A stretch of 13,435 nt of DNA. It comes from Pseudomonadota bacterium (GTDB lineage: Bacteria > Pseudomonadota > Alphaproteobacteria > Rhizobiales > Rhizobiaceae). The number at the start of each line of letters is the position of its first letter. Position 1 is the first letter of the stretch. Below the pieces are notes generated by a model, which worked only from the letters and a program-made list of their open reading frames with translations, had not been told where the DNA came from and ran no database searches. Below, in pieces: positions 7,499 through 13,435 of this stretch. The stretch spans positions 1 to 13,435 of the forward strand of contig JAEXMK010000224.1 in NCBI GenBank assembly GCA_023444445.1, read 5' to 3'. The position numbers and the translations under genes are program-made.

Positions 7499-8518
7499 TC
7501 ACACCGCACGGATGATGCCTTCCATGAGGCCGTGCAACTGGTCGCGATAACCGGTTCTGGCCGAAGGCGCATCCTCGCGCGAGGTCATGACCACGGAAAG
7601 CCTTCTGGCGGGTGCGATATAGAGCATCTGCCCGCCGTAACCCCAGGCATAATAAACCGTCTCCCCGGCCATTTCTCTGATGAACCAGCAATAACCGTAA
7701 CCATCGCCGTTGAAGACGGAGTTGGTGCGCTGCTGCCAGGACTGGCTGATCCATTCCTGGGAGATCAGCCGCTCACCATCAGGCGTTACCCCGCCAAGAC
7801 GATAAAGCTCCCCAAACGCCAGCAGCGAGCGCGCCGTCATCGCCATCTGGTTGCCGCCAAGATAGAGGCCTTGTGGATCGCGCTCCCAGCCGCCAATGGA
7901 AAACCCTTCAAGCGGCCGAAACCAGTCTCGGGCCAGAGACAGCGTCGAACGGTCGGATGCCTTCGTCAATATCGCCGAGAGCAGATGTGTCGACGCTGTG
8001 GAATAAAGCATGCCTCCGCCGGGCTCCCCGGCAAAACCGGACCCCAGCGCCATTTTCACCCAGTTTCGGCTGGCAACCCAGCGGCCATAATTGGGGCCGG
8101 ACATACGCTCCAGACCGGATTGCATGGACAAAAGGTTACCGATGGTGATCCGCTCCAGCCTAGGATCGGGATTCGGCGGAAAGTCGCTGCGCAGAATCGT
8201 GGCGATCGGCTGATCTGCGCCCTCAATGATCCTGCGATCGATCGCCATGCCCACCAGCGCCGAAATGACCGATTTCGAGGCGGACTTGATATTGGTGGAG
8301 CCGTTGAGGCTCGCACCATGATAGGCGCGGCTGGCGACCTCCTCGCCATCGATGCTGACAATCACCGCCTTGAGGCTGGAAAGCGCATCGGCCTGCCTCA
8401 ACAACGGATCGAAACGGATGTTGTTACCGGCGCTTTGAGCACGGGCAAGCCGGGCAAAGGGTATCGACGCCATAAGGGCGAGTGCGGTTCGTCTTTTCAT
8501 GGTGATGAAGTTAGGCAT
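7499..8518 (-). CDS. Serine hydrolase of the beta-lactamase/class C family, exported
   Basis: A 339-residue protein of the serine beta-lactamase-like/penicillin-binding superfamily (PF00144 type), a group covering esterases, D-aminopeptidases and PBP-like enzymes. The nucleophile motif SxxK is S79-A-S-K82 in the context STNIKSASKSV; the second motif is Y172-S-T, in place of Tyr-x-Asn; the third-motif region is WGYGGQ (292-297). LLSMQSGLERM (129-139) and GGNQMAMTARSLLAFGELY (221-239) are also typical. The N-terminus MKRRTALAL (7-15) leading to ARA (25-27) is a signal peptide with a paired arginine, so Tat or Sec export is likely. The start is uncertain: ATG at 8518 and in-frame ATG at 8500 both lack a clear ribosome-binding site. 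Substrate cannot be told; nothing points to a true beta-lactamase conferring resistance. Confidence 0.87.
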   Translation of the reverse strand: MPNFITMKRRTALALMASIPFARLARAQSAGNNIRFDPLLRQADALSSLKAVIVSIDGEEVASRAYHGASLNGSTNIKSASKSVISALVGMAIDRRIIEGADQPIATILRSDFPPNPDPRLERITIGNLLSMQSGLERMSGPNYGRWVASRNWVKMALGSGFAGEPGGGMLYSTASTHLLSAILTKASDRSTLSLARDWFRPLEGFSIGGWERDPQGLYLGGNQMAMTARSLLAFGELYRLGGVTPDGERLISQEWISQSWQQRTNSVFNGDGYGYCWFIREMAGETVYYAWGYGGQMLYIAPARRLSVVMTSREDAPSARTGYRDQLHGLMEGIIRAV

Positions 8519-8707
8519 CGTTGCGCTACGGAAAAGAGCCGATGGACGAACATCACTCCAATGTGACTAAAATGAAAGTTCACCCGCCAATTGGATAATT
8601 TCAAATTTCATTATGAAAACAGCGCGTTGCGCGCACTTGCAGAATCATTCTTAGAGGCAGTTGAATCGATTTGCGAACCCCCACGTGGCATTCGCCGGAC
8701 GGCCAGT

Positions 8708-8732
8708 AAAAAACCGCCCCGAAAGGCGGCTG
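8708..8732 (-). terminator. Rho-independent terminator of ilvD
   Basis: On the minus strand CCGCC-TTTCGG-GGCGG, extended by a G-T and an A-T pair, is followed directly by six T (8708-8713). It is a textbook intrinsic terminator. It lies about 150 bases past the ilvD stop, so the ilvD mRNA would carry the whole paired repeat at 8769-8847 in its 3' untranslated part. Confidence 0.8.
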
Positions 8733-8768
8733 ACTAAAGGATGGCAATCTTGCCTCAAACGCCACATC

Positions 8769-8847
8769 ATCCTCGGGCCTGTCCCGAGGATCCATCCACG
8801 TCTCGCAAAGTCGAAGGGGTGTAGATGCTCGGGACGGGCCCGAGCAT
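8769..8847. repeat. Paired palindromic repeat (REP-like), two hairpins in opposite orientation
   Basis: Hairpin 1: atcctcggg (8769-8777) with cccgaggat (8783-8791). Hairpin 2: atgctcggg (8825-8833) with cccgagcat (8839-8847). Hairpin 2 read on the other strand matches hairpin 1 at 20 of 23 positions. Two of the three differences are at opposite places in the stem and keep it paired (C-G in one, G-C in the other); the third is in the loop. The spacer is 33 bases. I recall such units as dispersed repeats in Rhizobiaceae. Located in the 3' region of ilvD, before its terminator. Confidence 0.75.
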
Positions 8848-8884
8848 GAGGACGGAGAGGTATTCGCGTGCAAAACCCCGCAGA

Positions 8885-10720
<1,836 letters not shown>

Positions 10721-10755
10721 GGTGTTTTCCTCGATCTCTGGCCAGAAGCGCATTT

Positions 10756-10792
10756 CCGCAAGTGCGGTTAAAAATAGCTCCTGCCCTATTTT
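10756..10792 (-). promoter_or_regulatory. Hairpins in the ilvD 5' leader
   Basis: If transcription starts near 10792, the leader has two stems: aaaatag (10771-10777) with ctatttt (10786-10792), whose 8-base loop on the minus strand is GGCAGGAG, and ccgca (10756-10760) with tgcgg (10763-10767). Neither is followed by a T-run in the ilvD direction, so they are not a standard attenuator, and no leader peptide rich in Ile, Val or Leu codons is seen. Function, if any, is unknown. Confidence 0.35.
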
Positions 10793-10817
10793 GCGGTTTT
10801 TCTAGCGCAAACCGCAA
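10791..10817. promoter_or_regulatory. Perfect 9-bp inverted repeat overlapping the ilvD promoter (possible operator)
   Basis: ttgcggttt (10791-10799) and aaaccgcaa (10809-10817) are exact complements with a 9-base spacer. The element covers the proposed -10 box and start site of ilvD, where a repressor would act. The core tgcggtt occurs once more at 10763-10769. The regulator cannot be named from this window. Confidence 0.45.
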
Positions 10818-10827
10818 GCCCTGTCAC
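10799..10827 (-). promoter_or_regulatory. Candidate ilvD promoter
   Basis: On the minus strand GTGACA (10822-10827) matches five of six bases of the -35 consensus; 17 bases later TAGAAA (10799-10804) matches four of six of the -10. Spacing is ideal. The leader to the ATG would be about 72 bases. GTGACA is itself repeated head to tail (10828-10833), which may be coincidence or a binding site. Confidence 0.4.
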
Positions 10828-10847
10828 TGTCACCTTCGGGCAAAACA

Positions 10848-10866
10848 GTACGGTTCGGTACGGTAC
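10848..10866. promoter_or_regulatory. 10-bp-phased GTACGG repeat (possible regulator site)
   Basis: GTACGG occurs at 10848-10853 and 10858-10863, exactly one helical turn apart, followed by a third GTAC at 10863-10866. It lies about 45 bases upstream of the proposed ilvD -10 box and about 170 bases upstream of msrP. The look is that of a site for a dimeric repressor such as a TetR-type protein, but no such gene lies in the window. Confidence 0.3.
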
Positions 10867-11032
10867 GCCTTCTATTCAGCGCCATCCGTGAAGGACACGC
10901 CATCACAAATGCGCGATTACCACCTGTTGGGCGTTGTTTTTCTGCAGCGCGCTGAAACATATCTGTGCAGCGACCGTATTGGCTATCATAATCGATTTAT
11001 CGCCGATGCACCCGGCTTTTGTGGAGGTTTCA

Positions 11033-11974
11033 ATGCCCGCCTATCGTCCGCCCCATATCGCGTCTTCAGAGATCACCCCTAAGTCCTTTTATCTGTCCCG
11101 ACGCAACTTCCTCGGAACGGCGGCAGGCCTCGCTGCGATAGGATTGACCGGACGCGATGCCATCGCCGCGCCGCTGTCCGCCAAGGCCAGTGCTTACAAG
11201 CTGGATGAGAAAGTCACCCCGCTCGACGCGGTGACGAGCTACAATAATTTCTACGAATTCGGCGTCGGCAAGTCCGACCCCAAGGAAAATTCCGGCAAGT
11301 TCAAACCCACGCCCTGGACCGTGAAGGTAGACGGCCTCGTCTCCAAGCCGCAGGAATTCGGCATCGAAGAGCTGATGAAATACCAGCTTGAGGAGCGCAC
11401 CTATCGCATGCGCTGCGTCGAAGGCTGGTCGATGGTCATTCCCTGGATCGGCTTCCCGCTTGCCAGCCTGCTCGACAAGGTCGAGCCGTTGGGCAGCGCG
11501 AAATATGTATCCTTCGAGACGATCGTGCGACCTGAGGAAATGCCGGGCCAGAGCGGCTTGTTCCAGCCTCTTTCATGGCCTTATGTCGAAGGTCTGCGTC
11601 TTGATGAAGCGCGTCATCCGCTCACCATCCTCGCCGTCGGGCTTTATGGCGAAACCCTGCCGAATCAGAACGGCGCACCGATCCGGCTCGTCGTGCCGTG
11701 GAAATACGGTTTCAAGGGAATCAAATCCATCGTCCGGATTTCGCTCACTGAAAAACAGCCGGAAACAACCTGGAAAAACTCCAATGCCCGCGAATATGGC
11801 TTCTATTCCAACGTCAATCCGCATGTGGACCATCCGCGCTGGAGCCAGGCGACGGAGCAGCGCATTGGCGAAGGCGGCTTTTTCGGCACCCAGAACCGCC
11901 CGACGCTGATGTTCAACGGCTATGACGAGGTCGCGAGCCTTTATGCCGGAATGGACCTGAAGGCGAATTATTGA
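11033..11974 (+). CDS. msrP: Protein-methionine-sulfoxide reductase catalytic subunit MsrP (YedY)
   Basis: A 313-residue periplasmic molybdenum-cofactor enzyme that reduces methionine sulfoxide in proteins, repairing damage by hypochlorous acid and similar oxidants. The ATG at 11033 follows GGAGG by 5 bases; an ATG 99 bases upstream would place non-family sequence ahead of the export signal. The Tat signal is SRRNFL (22-27) followed by a hydrophobic stretch and AIAAP (44-48), so the protein is exported folded. The molybdopterin domain of the sulfite-oxidase fold carries Cys128 in RMRCVEGW, the expected Mo ligand, followed by [25 protein letters not shown] (about 230-245) and the C-terminal [12 protein letters not shown] are typical. 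Length is near that of E. coli MsrP (334). The stop lies 2 bases before the msrQ ATG, so both are one operon. Confidence 0.96.
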   Translation: MPAYRPPHIASSEITPKSFYLSRRNFLGTAAGLAAIGLTGRDAIAAPLSAKASAYKLDEKVTPLDAVTSYNNFYEFGVGKSDPKENSGKFKPTPWTVKVDGLVSKPQEFGIEELMKYQLEERTYRMRCVEGWSMVIPWIGFPLASLLDKVEPLGSAKYVSFETIVRPEEMPGQSGLFQPLSWPYVEGLRLDEARHPLTILAVGLYGETLPNQNGAPIRLVVPWKYGFKGIKSIVRISLTEKQPETTWKNSNAREYGFYSNVNPHVDHPRWSQATEQRIGEGGFFGTQNRPTLMFNGYDEVASLYAGMDLKANY

Positions 11975-11976
11975 CC

Positions 11977-12642
11977 ATGGCCTTCGCCCTCACCTTACCC
12001 TCCCTGCCGAAGCGCTATCAGCCGGCTGCCATCTGGTCGCTGTATGTCATCGGCCTTGCTCCCGGTGTCTGGTATTTCTATCTCGCCGCAACCGGCGGCC
12101 TCGGCTTCAACCCGGTCAAGGATTTCGAGCACCTTCTCGGCATCTGGGCGCTGCGCTTCCTCTGTCTCGGGCTGCTCGTCACGCCGCTGCGCGATCTCTT
12201 CAACATCAACCTTATCGCCTACCGCCGGGCGCTGGGGCTGATTGCCTTTTATTACGTACTGGCGCACTTCACCGTCTATCTGGTGCTGGACCGTGGCCTC
12301 GTCTTCAGCTCCATCGCTGGTGATATCCTGAAGCGGCCTTATATCATGTTCGGCATGGCGGGGCTCGTCATGCTCCTGCCCCTGGCGCTCACCTCCAACC
12401 GCTGGTCCATCCGCAAGCTCGGCAGCCGCTGGAACACGCTGCATAAACTCGTCTATCTCGTCCTCATCGTCGGCGTGCTGCATTTCGTGCTGGCCCGGAA
12501 ATCGATCACACTGGAGCCGGTGTTTTATATCAGCACGATGGTGGTGCTGTTGGGCTATCGGCTGGTACGGCCATCGATCATGGCGCGGAAGCGGGGAAGA
12601 CGCGCCGTTGGCAATGCACAGCAACGCCCGTCAAAAACATGA
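11977..12642 (+). CDS. msrQ: Protein-methionine-sulfoxide reductase heme-binding subunit MsrQ (YedZ)
   Basis: A 221-residue inner-membrane protein that passes electrons from the quinone pool or a cytoplasmic flavin reductase to MsrP. About six membrane helices are visible, starting near residues 19, 51, 80, 121, 154 and 179. Histidines inside or next to helices, His51, His97 (VLAHFTVY), His156 (NTLHKLVY) and His169 (VLHFVL), include the heme b ligands of the ferric-reductase-like family. I place the start at the ATG at 11977, 2 bases after the msrP stop; a TTG at 11971 overlapping that stop is an alternative adding two residues. The basic C-terminus (ARKRGRR) should be cytoplasmic. The stop codon overlaps the ATG of a small downstream ORF. 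Confidence 0.94.
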   Translation: MAFALTLPSLPKRYQPAAIWSLYVIGLAPGVWYFYLAATGGLGFNPVKDFEHLLGIWALRFLCLGLLVTPLRDLFNINLIAYRRALGLIAFYYVLAHFTVYLVLDRGLVFSSIAGDILKRPYIMFGMAGLVMLLPLALTSNRWSIRKLGSRWNTLHKLVYLVLIVGVLHFVLARKSITLEPVFYISTMVVLLGYRLVRPSIMARKRGRRAVGNAQQRPSKT

Positions 12643-12776
12643 AACCGACGGACCGAAACCCGAAAACCTCGCAACGCCCTAAAATTGCCGGCTCCAGTCA
12701 AGCGGCTGTTTCCGAGATTTTCCGCATCATGGCAATGGGGATGTCTCTCGCCCCAATGATATTGCCCGGACGATGA
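12639..12776 (+). CDS. Small methionine-rich ORF (45 aa), translationally coupled to msrQ; hypothetical
   Basis: An ORF of 45 codons that starts in an ATGA overlap with the msrQ stop (12639-12642) and ends in an ATGA overlap with the next ORF (12773-12776). There is no ribosome-binding site of its own, which fits coupling. The first 20 residues are polar and basic (MKPTDRNPKTSQRPK). The last 25 could form an amphipathic or hydrophobic helix containing MAMGMSLAPM (31-40), four methionines in ten residues. No signal peptide is apparent. By hand count 27 of 45 third codon positions are G or C, lower than the neighbouring genes appear. I do not recognise a family. It may be real and linked to MsrPQ, or a chance ORF in the operon tail; the double overlap is the main argument for it. 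Confidence 0.4.
   Translation: MKPTDRNPKTSQRPKIAGSSQAAVSEIFRIMAMGMSLAPMILPGR
12726..12766 (+). promoter_or_regulatory. Two alternative stems just upstream of the 61-codon ORF
   Basis: GGGG (12737-12740) pairs with CCCC (12751-12754) in either fold. In one, ggcaat (12731-12736) pairs with attgcc (12761-12766); in the other, atcat (12726-12730) pairs with atgat (12756-12760). The two extensions exclude each other. The structure ends 6 bases before the ATG at 12773. There is no T-run, so it is not a terminator. Confidence 0.35.
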
Positions 12777-12958
12777 ACAACGCTCATCGGCACGCACTAT
12801 CAAAGCTTCTCGAACACATTGAGAATGGCGAGATCAATGAAGAAGACCTGCAAAAGCTTTGGCTGGCCCATTATGCTTCGGACCGTGTCGCCCTGATGGC
12901 GCCACTTGCCAATCTTATTCGTCAAATCAGCCAATATTCGCCCGGTCGCCAGCCTTAA
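12773..12958 (+). CDS. Small hypothetical protein (61 aa) at the end of the msrPQ operon
   Basis: A 61-residue soluble, probably all-helical protein with no signal peptide, membrane segment or cysteine. The N-terminal part has HALSKLLEHIENGEINEEDL (7-26), an acidic helix-turn-helix-like pair of segments, then LWLAHYASDRVALMAPLANL (29-48). The ATG overlaps the stop of the 45-codon ORF as ATGA; no ribosome-binding site is present and no other common start codon lies upstream in frame before a stop at 12680-12682. By hand count only 32 of 61 third codon positions are G or C, below the style of the neighbours, so it is either recently gained, weakly expressed, or not a gene. I do not recognise a family. 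The rplQ terminator hairpin 24 bases beyond its stop may also end this transcript. Confidence 0.5.
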   Translation: MNNAHRHALSKLLEHIENGEINEEDLQKLWLAHYASDRVALMAPLANLIRQISQYSPGRQP

Positions 12959-12975
12959 ACACAGAAAGCAACGCA

Positions 12976-13008
12976 AACAAAAAAGCCGGGCGATCTCTCA
13001 CCCGGCTT
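12976..13008 (-). terminator. Strong rho-independent terminator of rplQ
   Basis: aagccggg (12983-12990) pairs perfectly with cccggctt (13001-13008) around a 10-base loop. On the minus strand the stem runs straight into TTTTTTGTTTG. It lies about 30 bases past the rplQ stop, where the end of the long ribosomal-protein operon would be expected. On the plus strand the tail is weak (CTTCTTAACTC), so it may only partly end the msrPQ transcript. Confidence 0.85.
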
Positions 13009-13040
13009 CTTAACTCGTGACGCCTCAAAGGCGCCAGACC

Positions 13041-13435
13041 TTACGCAGCTTCGGCAGCAGCAGCTTCAGCAGCAACGCGAGCCTTGTCGGCTGCGCCCTT
13101 GGCGTCAACGTCGCGCTCGACGAATTCAACGACGGCCAGAGCCGCGTTATCGCCCTGGCGGAAGCCAGCCTTCATGATACGCAGGTAGCCACCGTTGCGG
13201 GTTGCGTAACGCGAAGCGATTGCGTCGAACAGCTTGCGAACAGCGTCCTGATCCTTGATCTGCGAAATGGCCTGACGACGAGCGTGCAGGTCGCCGCGCT
13301 TGCCCAGCGTCACGAGACGCTCGACGATCGGACGGATTTCCTTCGCCTTCGGAAGGGTGGTGACGATCTGCTCATGGGTGATGAGCGAAGCAGCCATGTT
13401 GGCAAACATTGCCTTGCGGTGGCTGGCGGTTCTAT
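13041..13435 (-). CDS. rplQ: 50S ribosomal protein L17 (5' end cut by the window)
   Basis: L17 of the large ribosomal subunit, at the end of the alpha-type ribosomal operon (normally just downstream of rpoA). The frame stays open to the window edge: ahead of the internal ATG at 13409 it reads RTASHRKA, the conserved L17 sequence that follows MRHG..GRKLN. So the true start is outside, about 11 residues further, and the methionine at 13409 is internal. The core [20 protein letters not shown] and the end segment [17 protein letters not shown] are typical. The C-terminus is a low-complexity alanine and glutamate tail ([11 protein letters not shown]), as I recall for rhizobial L17. 130 residues are present. 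A strong terminator follows at 12976-13008. Confidence 0.97.
   Translation of the reverse strand, partial: RTASHRKAMFANMAASLITHEQIVTTLPKAKEIRPIVERLVTLGKRGDLHARRQAISQIKDQDAVRKLFDAIASRYATRNGGYLRIMKAGFRQGDNAALAVVEFVERDVDAKGAADKARVAAEAAAAEAA

Larger units (their letters stand above)
8519..8884. other. Non-coding stretch between the hydrolase gene and ilvD
   Basis: No gene was found in these 366 bases; short ORFs here cross repeats and have no start signals. The left third (8519-8640) is AT-rich and should hold the hydrolase promoter. It contains the palindrome TTTCATTATGAAA (8606-8618) followed by gcgcg/cgcgc (8622-8634), which could be regulator sites. The rest holds the ilvD terminator (8708-8732) and a paired palindromic repeat (8769-8847), both listed separately. 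Confidence 0.6.
10721..11032. other. Divergent regulatory region between ilvD and msrP
   Basis: No gene was found in these 312 bases; the ORFs that cross it are upstream extensions of msrP or ilvD without ribosome-binding sites. The ilvD side (10721-10830) holds hairpins and a candidate promoter. The middle (10848-10866) holds phased GTACGG repeats. The msrP side is AT-richer and ends in GGAGG at 11023-11027, the msrP ribosome-binding site. I could not pick a convincing -35/-10 pair for msrP. Confidence 0.6.

Noticed and set aside
7532..8566. Plus-strand ORF (344 codons) opposite the serine hydrolase
   Set aside because: Antisense shadow in GC-rich DNA; the minus strand carries the SxxK and YST motifs and a signal peptide.
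8601..8873. Minus-strand ORF across the ilvD downstream region
   Set aside because: It crosses the terminator and both repeat hairpins and has no ribosome-binding site.
10721..10753. N-terminal extension of IlvD by 11 residues
   Set aside because: The shorter start gives the family's standard residue numbering and has the better ribosome-binding site.
10821..10834. Tandem tgtcac repeat treated as a separate regulator site
   Set aside because: Only two 6-base units, one of which is the proposed -35 box; chance or promoter sequence explains it.
10934..11032. N-terminal extension of MsrP from an upstream ATG
   Set aside because: The added 33 residues would precede the Tat motif, are unlike the family, and the ATG at 11033 has GGAGG at proper distance.
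13021..13033. Small cgcct/aggcg hairpin just after the rplQ stop
   Set aside because: Short, without a T-run, and the clear terminator lies immediately beyond it.

Overview
The window looks like chromosomal DNA of a Rhizobiaceae bacterium, most likely of the Agrobacterium/Rhizobium group. The grounds are the high-GC coding style, protein sequences that read like alphaproteobacterial versions of their families (ribosomal protein L17, dihydroxy-acid dehydratase, RarA, Do-type protease, sCache chemoreceptor), and several palindromic intergenic repeats of kinds I recall as scattered through rhizobial genomes. The species assignment is from memory and was not checked by search. Gene content is mostly core; no phage, insertion sequence, CRISPR array, tRNA or rRNA gene was seen.

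Layout, left to right. 1-281 is intergenic and repeat-rich. 282-1580 (-) encodes an extensin-like probable lipoprotein with a LAS/MD-type metallopeptidase-like C-terminal domain. 1756-3570 (-) is a membrane chemoreceptor (sCache, HAMP, MCP signalling domain). 3812-4126 (+) is a DUF1883 protein. 4240-5556 (-) is rarA, which overlaps by an ATGA the upstream Do/HtrA protease gene (5553-6959, -), forming a two-gene operon. 7132-7482 (+) is a secreted LprI-like protein, convergent with a serine beta-lactamase-like hydrolase (7499-8518, -). 8519-8884 is a non-coding stretch holding the ilvD terminator and a paired palindromic repeat. 8885-10720 (-) is ilvD. 10721-11032 is a divergent regulatory region. 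11033-12642 (+) is msrP-msrQ, the periplasmic methionine sulfoxide repair system, followed by two small ORFs (12639-12776 and 12773-12958). 13041-13435 (-) is the 3' part of rplQ, cut by the window end.

How the genes relate. Several products act in or beyond the inner membrane on envelope quality or cell-wall matters: the Do protease (misfolded periplasmic protein), MsrPQ (oxidised periplasmic methionine), the LprI-like protein, the extensin-like domain protein and the Tat- or Sec-exported hydrolase. They are not one operon. The least expected observation is the end of the msrPQ operon: msrQ overlaps a 45-codon ORF by ATGA, and that ORF overlaps a 61-codon ORF by another ATGA. The 45-residue product has four methionines in its last 15 residues, which is provocative next to a methionine sulfoxide reductase but unproven. 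The other points worth a second look are regulatory: a promoter with an overlapping inverted repeat and further hairpins ahead of ilvD, a 10-bp-phased repeat between ilvD and msrP, and a repeat pair whose stems differ by a compensatory base-pair swap.
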